This document shows, one piece after another, positions 9,139-17,560 of a stretch of 64,000 bases of DNA. Source of the DNA: an uncultured Blautia sp. (GTDB lineage: Bacteria; Bacillota_A; Clostridia; Lachnospirales; Lachnospiraceae); assembly GCA_905209435.1 (NCBI GenBank), contig CAJLTE010000003.1, forward strand, positions 1-64,000. Reading direction: 5' to 3'. The translations under genes were made by a program, and so were the position numbers. Every line of letters begins with the position of its first letter. Position 1 is the first letter of the stretch. The notes under the pieces were generated by a model. It worked only from the letters and a program-made list of their open reading frames with translations, ran no database searches and was not told the DNA's origin.

Positions 9139-9942
9139 ATGAATCAAAGTGAAAAACGAATTTATCTGATTCAGGAGCTGTTAAAAGAAAGCGATGAATA
9201 CAACAGAATTACTATTCCGCAGAAAACAGAAGACCAGAAATTACTTCTCCGTGGTCTTATGAACATTCGTCCTCCAAGACGAACCAATGCAGATTTTCAG
9301 AAGATACAGGATTCTTATTTAATTGAAGAAACTATGAAAAAAGGCATTGTAAAACTGGAAGAATTAACACCGATCCAACCAGGAATTTATGTATGGCAGG
9401 GCGATATTACAACTCTGCAGTGCGATGCGATCGTAAATGCGGCCAACAGTGGAATGACAGGATGTTATGTTCCGAACCATCGCTGTATAGACAACTGCAT
9501 CCATACATTTGCAGGCACACAGCTTCGTTTGGACTGCGCAGAAATAATGCACAGACAGGGACATGAAGAACCAACCGGACAGGCAAAAATCACACCGGGT
9601 TATAATCTCCCGTGCAAATATATTCTGCATACCGTCGGCCCGATCATTCGCGGAAGAGTGACTACAGACGACTGCAGATTACTGGCATCCTGCTACCGTA
9701 CCTGCCTGGAACTTGCCTCAGAAAACAATCTGGAAAATGTGGCGTTTTGCTGTATTTCAACCGGAGAGTTCCATTTTCCAAATGACAAAGCAGCAGAAAT
9801 CGCAGTAACAGAAGTCAGAGCATTTTTACAGAAAAAAACAAGCGTAAAGAGGGTAATATTCAATGTTTTCAAAGACCTTGATAGAGAAATCTACGAAAGA
9901 CTACTCAGCACAGATCGATCAGTTAAAACAGAAAATAAATGA
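9139..9942 (+). CDS. Zinc-type macrodomain, protein-ADP-ribose hydrolase
   Basis: 267 aa, matching the zinc-dependent macrodomains linked to SirTM. A helical N-terminal region (1-80) precedes the macro fold: QGDITTLQCDAIVNAANSGM holds the ADP-ribose motif with Asn100/Asn103, and CYVPNHRCIDNCIHTFAG (about 109-126) gives the Cys/His zinc ligands. ILHTVGPI and CISTGEFHFP are the later ribose and diphosphate loops. The known family member removes ADP-ribose put on by the neighbouring sirtuin. The downstream sirtuin gene starts inside its 3' end (80-base overlap), so the two are coupled. Confidence 0.92.
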   Translation: MNQSEKRIYLIQELLKESDEYNRITIPQKTEDQKLLLRGLMNIRPPRRTNADFQKIQDSYLIEETMKKGIVKLEELTPIQPGIYVWQGDITTLQCDAIVNAANSGMTGCYVPNHRCIDNCIHTFAGTQLRLDCAEIMHRQGHEEPTGQAKITPGYNLPCKYILHTVGPIIRGRVTTDDCRLLASCYRTCLELASENNLENVAFCCISTGEFHFPNDKAAEIAVTEVRAFLQKKTSVKRVIFNVFKDLDREIYERLLSTDRSVKTENK

Positions 9943-10789
9943 TGCAGATGCAGTGATCATAGGTGCAGGAGCAGGTCTCTCTACATCAGCGGGATTTACT
10001 TATTCAGGAGAAAGATTTACCAGATATTTTTCTGATTTTATAAATAAATATGGATTTCAGGACATGTATTCCGGTGGTTTTTATCCCTTTGATTCGCTGG
10101 AAGAACACTGGGCATACTGGAGCAGATATATCTATATCAATCGCTATATGGATGCACCGAAACCTGTATATTCAGTTCTGTATAATCTGGTAAAAGACAA
10201 AGACTACTTTGTACTTACCACCAATGTAGATCATTGCTTCCAGAAAGCTGGATTTGACAAACACCGACTGTTCTACACACAGGGCGATTACGGACTATTC
10301 CAGTGCAGTACACCATGTCATCAAAACACTTATGATAATGAAGTTGTGATTCGTCAAATGATAAAGTCACAAGGATTCAGTATTGTCAATGACAGATTAA
10401 TTGAAGACTCTCAAAAGGATATAAAAGAAGTGAAAATGCTGATCCCGCCGGAACTCGTACCTCATTGCCCGCAGTGCGGCTGCCCAATGACCATGAACTT
10501 ACGCGCAGACAACACTTTTGTAGAAGATGAGGGGTGGCATCAGGCAGCATTCCGATATGAAGACTTTCTCCGCCGCCATAAAAATCTCAACATCCTGTTT
10601 CTTGAACTGGGCGTAGGCTATAACACCCCTGGCATCATCAAATACCCTTTCTGGCAAATGACCGACAAATGGGAAAACGCCACCTATGCGTGCATCAACG
10701 CCGGAGACGCAGTAGCTCCTGAAGAAATCAAACAGAAATCTATCTGTATTAATGGCGATATCGGGTCTGTTATCTCTCAATTAAAATAA
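9863..10789 (+). CDS. SirTM-type sirtuin, protein ADP-ribosyltransferase
   Basis: 308 aa class-M sirtuin. The NAD site is GAGAGLSTSAGF (residues 34-45). TTNVDHCFQ (119-127) carries the conserved Asn/Asp. TQGDYG (139-144) has Gln where deacetylase sirtuins have the catalytic His, a feature of SirTM. Zinc cysteines are C148, C152, C202 and C205. In Staphylococcus and Streptococcus SirTM ADP-ribosylates a lipoylated GcvH-like carrier; no GcvH-L or lipoate ligase gene is adjacent here. The start overlaps the macrodomain gene; a later start would remove the overlap but leave no good ribosome site. Confidence 0.9.
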   Translation: MFSKTLIEKSTKDYSAQIDQLKQKINDADAVIIGAGAGLSTSAGFTYSGERFTRYFSDFINKYGFQDMYSGGFYPFDSLEEHWAYWSRYIYINRYMDAPKPVYSVLYNLVKDKDYFVLTTNVDHCFQKAGFDKHRLFYTQGDYGLFQCSTPCHQNTYDNEVVIRQMIKSQGFSIVNDRLIEDSQKDIKEVKMLIPPELVPHCPQCGCPMTMNLRADNTFVEDEGWHQAAFRYEDFLRRHKNLNILFLELGVGYNTPGIIKYPFWQMTDKWENATYACINAGDAVAPEEIKQKSICINGDIGSVISQLK

Positions 10790-10901
10790 ATAGTTGTATT
10801 CAGATTGTCTGCAGCGGGTATTCATTCTGGACATTCCATTCGTATTATGTCATACTTGATACAGAAACATCAATTACAAATGAACAGGAGACATCAACAC
10901 A

Positions 10902-12179
10902 ATGTTAGATGAGAAGGTATATCAGAATTACATAGGAATCCTGAAAGAAGAAATGGTTCCGGCAATGGGGTGTACGGAGCCGATCGCACTGGCATATGGT
11001 GCGGCCAGAGCCCGTGAAGTTCTTGGAAAAGAACCAGAATATATCATTGCCAGATGCAGCGGAAATATCATAAAAAATGTTCGCTGCGTTATCATTCCGA
11101 ACTCCGGTGGGTTAACCGGAATTGAGGCAGGTGTAGTCCTTGGCGCAGTAGCCGGTGACGCATCGCTGAATATGGAAGTTCTTTCAAAAGTAGACGAATC
11201 CGGAAGAAGGCGCTGCCGTGAACTTCTGGACAAAAAGATATGCAAAGTAGAACTTCTGGATTCTCCGGTAGTTTTGCATTTTATCATAGAAATGCAGGCA
11301 GGGTATGATACAGTAAGCCTGGAAATCAAGTACGATCATATTAACGTAACAAAAATCGTAAAGAACCAGGAAGTTCTGCTTGATGCAGATCACAAAGCCA
11401 GTGAAACTCCGGCTGCAGCAGACAGAACACTGCTCAATCTTGAGGACATCAAAGCATTTGCAGACACTGTAGAGCTCGATGATGTCAAAGAAATCGTAGA
11501 TAATCAGATCCGCAGCAATATGGCAATTGCTCATGAGGGAATGACAGGAAAATATGGCCTTGGAATCGGTCGCGTGATCCGTGAAACCTATTCCAACGAC
11601 ATGCTTACAAAAATGCGTAGTCTTACAGCCGCAGCATCCGAAGCCAGGATGGGTGGATGTGACATGCCTGTAGTCATCAATTCCGGAAGCGGAAACCAGG
11701 GAATTGCCTGTTCTGTACCGTTAATTGTTTATGCAAGAGAAATGGAACTTCCGGATTATGTACTTTACCGTGCTCTGGTATTTTCAAACCTCTTAACTGT
11801 ATACCAGAAACAGTACATCGGCAAGCTTTCCGCATTTTGTGGTGCAGTATCTGCATCCTGTGCAGCCGGTGCCGGCATCACTTATATGGTAGGTGCTGAC
11901 CTCTCCGTGATCAAAAAGACCATAGAGAATACCCTTGCCAACATTCCGGGAATCATCTGCGACGGAGCTAAAATCTCCTGCGCAGCCAAAATTGCAGCCA
12001 GCCTTGACGCTGCATTTCTGGCGCACCATCTTGCCATGAATGGTCAGTCTTATGCTCCATATACCGGAATTCTTCAGGAAGAAGCCGGAGAAACTATCAG
12101 CTGCGTAGGTCAGATCGGAAAAGAAGGAATGAAAGAAACAGACAAAGAAATCCTGCGTATCATGTTGGAGAGTGTCTGA
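10902..12179 (+). CDS. L-cysteine desulfidase / L-serine dehydratase-like protein (CyuA, UPF0597)
   Basis: 425 aa, full length for the UPF0597/CyuA family. AMGCTEPIALAYGAA (21-35) contains a probable iron-sulfur ligand Cys24; RCSGNIIKN and the glycine-rich NSGSGNQGIACSVPL segment are also family signatures. Characterised members degrade cysteine to pyruvate, ammonia and sulfide; related ones act on serine, so substrate is an inference. ATG follows ACAGGAGACATC. It lies 112 bases after the sirtuin gene and ends at a terminator. Confidence 0.87.
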   Translation: MLDEKVYQNYIGILKEEMVPAMGCTEPIALAYGAARAREVLGKEPEYIIARCSGNIIKNVRCVIIPNSGGLTGIEAGVVLGAVAGDASLNMEVLSKVDESGRRRCRELLDKKICKVELLDSPVVLHFIIEMQAGYDTVSLEIKYDHINVTKIVKNQEVLLDADHKASETPAAADRTLLNLEDIKAFADTVELDDVKEIVDNQIRSNMAIAHEGMTGKYGLGIGRVIRETYSNDMLTKMRSLTAAASEARMGGCDMPVVINSGSGNQGIACSVPLIVYAREMELPDYVLYRALVFSNLLTVYQKQYIGKLSAFCGAVSASCAAGAGITYMVGADLSVIKKTIENTLANIPGIICDGAKISCAAKIAASLDAAFLAHHLAMNGQSYAPYTGILQEEAGETISCVGQIGKEGMKETDKEILRIMLESV

Positions 12180-12231
12180 TCATACAAGGAGACAGGAATG
12201 TTGTTTCCAGATAAATTGCGAAACGATTATT

Positions 12232-12276
12232 GAGTTATGAGCAAGTAGCGAAGCGGATTGCGAATATCCGATTGAC
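12232..12276 (+). repeat. Dispersed intergenic repeat, copy A
   Basis: A 43-base stretch from 12234 matches 23186-23228 with one mismatch. It contains the small hairpin CGGAT-TGCGAAT-ATCCG. See the matching entries at 19204 and 23173. Confidence 0.75.
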
Positions 12277-12283
12277 TATAAAA

Positions 12284-12336
12284 TAAAAAAGACCAGTACA
12301 TTCAGAATTATTTTTCTTCTGAATGTACTGGTCTTT
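12284..12336. terminator. Bidirectional terminator between cyuA-like gene and cstA
   Basis: A perfect 17-bp stem, GACCAGTACATTCAGAA with its complement, is flanked by an A tract and TTT. It separates convergent genes. Confidence 0.88.
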
Positions 12337-12375
12337 CTGATTATCTTATTTCAAAAAAGTAACTGATACATCGTT

Positions 12376-14079
12376 TTATGCAGCTGCTTTCGCCTGTTTC
12401 TGTTTCTTAAATGTCTGAACACCCTCAGCCACAAGGAAAAGTGCCAGAATAGCCATTGCTGCGGCAAAAATAAGCTGGAACCAGTCGCCCCACAGAGCCT
12501 GTCCTGCACCGATCATAACAATCTTATTCTTTACAGTGATAAGCAGGCTGCAGAGTGTTGCAGCAAGCATAAATACCATCGGTACATAGAACATTTTATT
12601 ATTTTTACCTGCCTGTCCAAGCCATGCACATACAGCCATAAGAGCAATACCAGCCAGAAGCTGATTGGCAGCGCCAAACAGTCCCCAGATCTGACTTAAT
12701 GACAGACCACCAAGGATACATCCGATCACAACAAGGAAAGTAGTACCTACCAGCGGATGAGCCAGGAACTTACGTACTCCTGTTGCGTCTTTCCATGTTT
12801 TCTCATCTTCTTTCAGGAAAAGTTCTGAGAACAGAAAACGTCCCAGACGTGTTCCTGTATCCAGAGAAGTCAGCGCAAATACGGATACAGCCAGAGTTAA
12901 AAGTGCATAAATTGTATTGTAAGCAGAAGAGCCCTCATCAGAGAACATTGTTGCAATACCAGCCGCAAATGCTGCCGGAGGACCACCAAAAGCTCCGCCT
13001 GTATATTTATCAAATACCATACCAACAGCAATCAGAGCAACGATACCAAGTGCAGATTCGATCAACATGGAACCATAAGCAATTGGTTTTGCATTCTTTT
13101 CGTTATCCAGCTGTTTGGAAGAAGTACCTGTAGCGATCAGGCTGTGGAATCCTGAACATGCACCGCAGGCAACCGTGATAAACAGTGCCGGGAACAGAGT
13201 TCCGATTGAGGTATTCCATCCTGTAAATGCCGGAATATTAAAGCTTGCACGTCCTGTAAATCCGCATACAAAGATACCAAGAAGAGCAAGGAGCATCATA
13301 CCGTAAAGCAGAAAACTGGAAAGGTAATCACGTGGCTGCAGCAGGATCCATACAGGAACCAGGGACGCAACTGCGATATACACACCGATAAATACGATCC
13401 ATTCTGTACGTGTCATAACAAAACCAAAGTTCAGACCAATAATAACGATAGCAACAATACCAATGATGCCTCCGATCGTTGCCGGAAGTGTACCCACTCC
13501 AAGACGGTTTGTTATGTATCCATAGATAACTGCCAGAACAATAAATAATAATGAAATCATAGCAGTAGTCTGATTTCCGGATGGAGAACCAGTCACTCCA
13601 AATCCGCTTTCACTCATAAAAGTACCGGCAACAACGTTAACGAAAGAAGCGATTACCAGAATAAGAACCAGAAGTGCAAAGATTGTAAAGAGTCTCTGGG
13701 CTCTGCGTCCCATAGAATCACGGATGATCTCACCTACAGATTTACCTTTATGACGGATAGATGCAAATAAAGAACCGAAATCCTGAAGTCCGCCGAAGAA
13801 GATACCTCCGATGATGCACCACAGAAATACCGGTACCCATCCGAATACTGCTGCCTGGATTGGTCCGTTGATCGGGCCGGCACCTGCGATAGATGAAAAA
13901 TGGTGTCCCATAAGGACTGCCGGTTTTGCTGCAACATAATCAACACCATCTTCCATTTCTACAGCAGGTGTTGATTTTTTCGGATCAATGCCCCATTGTT
14001 TTGCAAGCCAAGAGCCGTAGCCTACATAACCGATCAGGAGCAGAATGATCGCTGCTACAATAATTAATATAGCTGTCAT
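12376..14079 (-). CDS. cstA: CstA family carbon starvation / pyruvate-peptide transporter
   Basis: 567 aa, about 16 hydrophobic segments, shorter than the 700-residue E. coli CstA as is usual in Firmicutes. The family signature GHHFSSIAGAGPINGPI is near residue 60, and GACSGFHSLIATGTSSKQL is the second conserved block. Known members import pyruvate or peptides under carbon limitation. The ribosome site is AAAGGAG before ATG. The gene upstream on the same strand is a small protein of unknown function 43 bases away, so the two are probably one operon. Confidence 0.92.
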   Translation of the reverse strand: MTAILIIVAAIILLLIGYVGYGSWLAKQWGIDPKKSTPAVEMEDGVDYVAAKPAVLMGHHFSSIAGAGPINGPIQAAVFGWVPVFLWCIIGGIFFGGLQDFGSLFASIRHKGKSVGEIIRDSMGRRAQRLFTIFALLVLILVIASFVNVVAGTFMSESGFGVTGSPSGNQTTAMISLLFIVLAVIYGYITNRLGVGTLPATIGGIIGIVAIVIIGLNFGFVMTRTEWIVFIGVYIAVASLVPVWILLQPRDYLSSFLLYGMMLLALLGIFVCGFTGRASFNIPAFTGWNTSIGTLFPALFITVACGACSGFHSLIATGTSSKQLDNEKNAKPIAYGSMLIESALGIVALIAVGMVFDKYTGGAFGGPPAAFAAGIATMFSDEGSSAYNTIYALLTLAVSVFALTSLDTGTRLGRFLFSELFLKEDEKTWKDATGVRKFLAHPLVGTTFLVVIGCILGGLSLSQIWGLFGAANQLLAGIALMAVCAWLGQAGKNNKMFYVPMVFMLAATLCSLLITVKNKIVMIGAGQALWGDWFQLIFAAAMAILALFLVAEGVQTFKKQKQAKAAA

Positions 14080-14122
14080 GTTTTTTCTCCTTTTCCCCTG
14101 TGTAATAAGACTTATGTGAAGT

Positions 14123-14617
14123 CTATACCATTATTTTGCCAAAGAGCTTTTTCATAGAACGCCCCTGTGCATTACAGAGCTGATTTCCGTTGGAGAGATC
14201 AGCCACAAACAGGCGGTAATGACTGAAACCGTAGAGACTCATGCGGTAACTTTTATAATGTTTCAGTTTCGGCACAGCTCTTGCGGCATCTTCAGCTACG
14301 GAAGAAGCGAGAATGATCAGTGAAATATCTGTATTCCGGTGATTAGAGTGAGGACGTACACGGGAAACTCCTATTTCCCAGGCAGCAGTATCCAACTGCT
14401 CCAGAAGTGTACGGTCCAGGTTATCTACAGAAGCAAAAAATACATATTCGTTAGATTCTGCCTCTCCGATCCGGGCACTCTTTACCAGAAAATAGGCATC
14501 ATTATGAGAGTGAAAAACAGCTTCTGCCACGAACGGCTCCTCCGGGCAGTCACGATTCACATCATAATAAGCTGCATAAGAACGCAGTGTCTTTTCAAGT
14601 AATTCATCTCTGGTCAT
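14123..14617 (-). CDS. Conserved hypothetical protein upstream of cstA
   Basis: 164 aa, soluble, no recognised domain. The start at 14617 is chosen because GAGGAG lies nine bases upstream; a longer frame exists. The chain is rich in aromatic and acidic residues (AYYDVNRDCPEEPF) with two-strand segments near NEYVFFASVDNLD and ISLIILAS. It sits 43 bases before cstA on the same strand, so a role in regulating or assisting the carrier is possible, but this is only context. Confidence 0.65.
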   Translation of the reverse strand: MTRDELLEKTLRSYAAYYDVNRDCPEEPFVAEAVFHSHNDAYFLVKSARIGEAESNEYVFFASVDNLDRTLLEQLDTAAWEIGVSRVRPHSNHRNTDISLIILASSVAEDAARAVPKLKHYKSYRMSLYGFSHYRLFVADLSNGNQLCNAQGRSMKKLFGKIMV

Positions 14618-14800
14618 GAAATAAAACTCCTCATCCATAGTTTTAACCAGATCAGGGAATTTCCTGGTCTGATCGTTAATATCCGTCTGACTTATCTGTC
14701 TGTAAATGGTTTTGAAAATTAATAAGTCTGCTAATTTAAAATGATAGCACATTAAAGCGGAAAATACAAGAAATGAGAAAAAATTATCAAAGTATAAAAG

Positions 14801-14846
14801 AAAAAAATCTACCAGTCAATCCTGATATAGGAATTAACTGGTAGAT
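14801..14846 (-). terminator. Terminator after the NSS transporter gene
   Basis: ATCTACCAGT and ACTGGTAGAT form the stem; on the minus strand it is followed by seven T. Confidence 0.8.
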
Positions 14847-14852
14847 GAAAGA

Positions 14853-16244
14853 TTAAGATAAAATTCCGGTAGACTGCAGAAACAGAACGAACATCATAAC
14901 CGGAGCTACATACCGGATCATAACCCGATACAGTTTCTTTCTGTGAAAAGTATCTCCGCTGCTTTCCATTTCGTCAATAACATAATCTGGTGTTTTGATC
15001 CATCCAATCAGGATCGTAGACAGCAGTGCGATCAGCGGCATCATAACACTGTTGCTGATATAATCCATAATATCCAACAGCTGTCCTACAGAACCATTTG
15101 GCAATTTCACCTCGAAATAGAAAATGCTATATCCAAGCGCAATAACCGCAGAAGCAGTCAGATAAATTATAGTTAATACCAGTACAGTTTTTTTTCTGGT
15201 AGTATGGAAGATTTCCATGCAGTTTGCAGTAATAGATTCCAGTACTGAAATACAAGAGGTCAGTGTAGCGAAGATTGTAGTTACGAAGAACAAAATTCCT
15301 ACAACATTTCCAGCTTTTCCCATGGCTGCAAACACTTTAGGTAGTGAAATAAACATCAGGCTGGGACCTGCACTCATACCATCTGTTCCTGAAAAAACAA
15401 ATACAGCCGGGATGATCATTGCACCAGCCAGAAGGGCAACACCTGTATCAAAAATCTCAATCTGGTTTACAGCTCTGTTCAGATTAATCTCTGGTTTTAC
15501 ATAGGAACCATAAGTGATCATGATGCCCATGGAAACACTCAGTGAGAAGAATAACTGGCTCATTGCATCCAGCAGGATCTGCAGGAAACGTTTGAACGTC
15601 AGCCCTTCGAAGTGTGGTGTAAGATAATAAAGAAAACCATCGATACCAGTACGAATTTGTCCCGCATCATCGGTATGTTTCAATGTGAGGGAGTATCCTG
15701 CAATCACTACAACAAGAACCAGAAGAATCGGCATCATATATTTTGAGACACGCTCAATACCGTCTTCTACACCGTTATAAACGATCAGTGAAGTAACTGC
15801 CATGAACAGCAGTGCAAAGATTACCGGCGCAACAGGAGAAGTGATAAAGGATGTAAAGTATCCGTCTTCAGCAGCTGCACTTGCATGTCCTGTCAGATAG
15901 ATTACAGCATATTTGGTAACCCATCCTCCGATCACAGCATAATAAGTCATAATGAGAACCGGAACCAGAAATGTCAGAACCCCCAGAAATTTCCATTTTG
16001 GATTCATCTTAGTATAAGCTCCAATGGCGCTCTCTTTTGTGCGGCGTCCGATCGCGATATCCGAGGTCAGAAGTGTAAAACCAAAGGTCAGCACCAGTAC
16101 CAGATAGATAAGCAGAAAAAGTCCGCCGCCGTCTTTTGCCGCCAGATATGGGAAACGCCACAGGTTACCGACACCTACAGCACTGCCGGCAGCTGCCAGC
16201 ACAAACCCGATCTGTCCGGAAAAGCTGCTTTTTTTCTTTTCCAT
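14853..16244 (-). CDS. NSS family sodium-dependent transporter
   Basis: 463 aa with about 11-12 membrane helices. TM1 has the unwound substrate/sodium motif AAAGSAVGVGNLWRFPYL, and TM6 FFSLSVSMGIMITYGSY is also conserved. These LeuT-fold symporters import amino acids or amines with Na+; the substrate is not predictable here. A minus-strand promoter TTTACT-N17-TATACT is at 16355-16327. Its own terminator makes it a single-gene unit. Confidence 0.9.
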   Translation of the reverse strand: MEKKKSSFSGQIGFVLAAAGSAVGVGNLWRFPYLAAKDGGGLFLLIYLVLVLTFGFTLLTSDIAIGRRTKESAIGAYTKMNPKWKFLGVLTFLVPVLIMTYYAVIGGWVTKYAVIYLTGHASAAAEDGYFTSFITSPVAPVIFALLFMAVTSLIVYNGVEDGIERVSKYMMPILLVLVVVIAGYSLTLKHTDDAGQIRTGIDGFLYYLTPHFEGLTFKRFLQILLDAMSQLFFSLSVSMGIMITYGSYVKPEINLNRAVNQIEIFDTGVALLAGAMIIPAVFVFSGTDGMSAGPSLMFISLPKVFAAMGKAGNVVGILFFVTTIFATLTSCISVLESITANCMEIFHTTRKKTVLVLTIIYLTASAVIALGYSIFYFEVKLPNGSVGQLLDIMDYISNSVMMPLIALLSTILIGWIKTPDYVIDEMESSGDTFHRKKLYRVMIRYVAPVMMFVLFLQSTGILS

Positions 16245-16581
16245 GATAAATAAACCCCTTTTAAAAATATACGCAATAAAGACTGCTGTTCATTCTCAAA
16301 CAGCAGCCTGTAAATTTTGCTTTATAAGTATACTACAAAATCATCTGATAGTAAACAGAATGAAATCAGATGAAATAATAAAAAATACTATAAAGATTGA
16401 GTCGAAAATAAAAATAGTTGACATAATGGTAGGCAAATTAAAAAGAATACTGTAATATACTATATAAATATGATTGGAATATGTTTTTGAAAGAAAAAAT
16501 TAGACATGGATTCTGGAAGAGAACGGATAGAATCCATGTTTCTGAAAAAATATGATTTGTGAAGGATGCAAAAAATATAAT
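16245..16581. other. Divergent intergenic region: NSS promoter and MerR leader
   Basis: Holds the minus-strand promoter of the NSS gene (16327-16355), an AT-rich middle, and a perfect 11-bp inverted repeat ACATGGATTCT with its complement at 16504-16539 just before the MerR gene. The repeat lacks a T tract, so it may be an operator or an RNA structure and not a terminator. Confidence 0.5.
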
Positions 16582-17427
16582 ATGGAAAACAAGAAATTAT
16601 TTCAGATCGGTGATGTAGCAAAGATGTTCAACCTTAGCGTAGGAAGCCTGCGCCATTACGAAAAAGCCGGCCTCCTGAAACCGGAATATACAGACAGTGA
16701 AACCGGCTACCGCTACTACAGCATCCGCCAGTTTGAAGTTCTGAATACAATCCGTTATCTGCGGGTTCTGGACATGCCATTAAACGAAATAGGCGAATTT
16801 CTGAAAAACCGTGACATTGATATAATAGAAGAAAAACTCCTCAGACAAAAAGAAATGGTAGTTGCCAAACTACAAGAACTCGAAACGATTGAGCGAAAAA
16901 TCGACCATCGTCTCCAGCATCTCCGCGATGCCCGAAACGCAGAACTAAACGTGATTCATCTGAAAAAAATTCCGCCATATCGGATTGTATGGCTCAAAGA
17001 TTCCCTGCGTCCCAAATCCTATCTGGATCTGGAATATGCCATCCGTCGTCTGGAAGAAAACCAGCCCCAGTCTCTCGTATTTCTGGGAAAAGTCGGTGTC
17101 GGCATTTCAAAAGAAAACCTTCAGTCCGGTCACTTCGACCAATACGACCTGGTTTTTCTTATTCTGGACGAAGAAGACACCTATTACGGTGAAGTAGAAC
17201 AACATCCCGAAGAACTCTGCGTATCTGTCTGCTTTCGCGGCAGCCACAACGAAGCAGATGTCTATTACAGGAAGCTGATAGATTATATCGATAACCATGA
17301 AATGCAGATTACCGGCGCATCTCGCGAGATTACTATGATCGACAATGGAATTACGGATGATCCGGACAAATTTGTTACGGAAATCTATATTCCTGTCAAA
17401 TATAAAGAAACAGACCATATTTTGTAA
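16582..17427 (+). CDS. MerR family regulator with GyrI-like effector domain (BmrR type)
   Basis: 281 aa. The MerR winged helix is at the N-terminus (FQIGDVAKMFNLSVGSLRHY), followed by the dimerisation coiled coil (about 75-115) and a C-terminal GyrI-like ligand domain ending EIYIPVKYKE. This layout matches BmrR-type regulators that bind hydrophobic or cationic drugs. I chose the ATG at 16582 by homology to MENKKLFQIG starts; GAAGGA is 15 bases upstream, which is long, and ATG 16552 would add ten residues. The neighbouring glucosidase is not an obvious target. Confidence 0.85.
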   Translation: MENKKLFQIGDVAKMFNLSVGSLRHYEKAGLLKPEYTDSETGYRYYSIRQFEVLNTIRYLRVLDMPLNEIGEFLKNRDIDIIEEKLLRQKEMVVAKLQELETIERKIDHRLQHLRDARNAELNVIHLKKIPPYRIVWLKDSLRPKSYLDLEYAIRRLEENQPQSLVFLGKVGVGISKENLQSGHFDQYDLVFLILDEEDTYYGEVEQHPEELCVSVCFRGSHNEADVYYRKLIDYIDNHEMQITGASREITMIDNGITDDPDKFVTEIYIPVKYKETDHIL

Positions 17428-17560
17428 AAATTGTAAAGTACAATTTAAGCAAGTGTTGGATATACTATTTTTTATATGATTCTGTATATTTTATTCTGTA
17501 CCACAGCCCAAAATCTTTGTATAATAAAGACATCAATTATACGAACGGAGGACGTAACTT

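Noticed and set aside
9863..9942. Overlap of macrodomain and sirtuin genes as an assembly error
   Set aside because: Both frames are coding by motif content on either side and both read smoothly to the end; a real 80-base overlap or a slightly later sirtuin start explains it.
12783..13306. Frames of 116 and 63 aa on the plus strand inside cstA
   Set aside because: Antisense shadows of a clearly coding membrane-transporter gene, without ribosome sites or domain features.
16504..16539. Inverted repeat before the MerR gene as a terminator
   Set aside because: There is no T tract on either side, and no gene ends just upstream on the plus strand.
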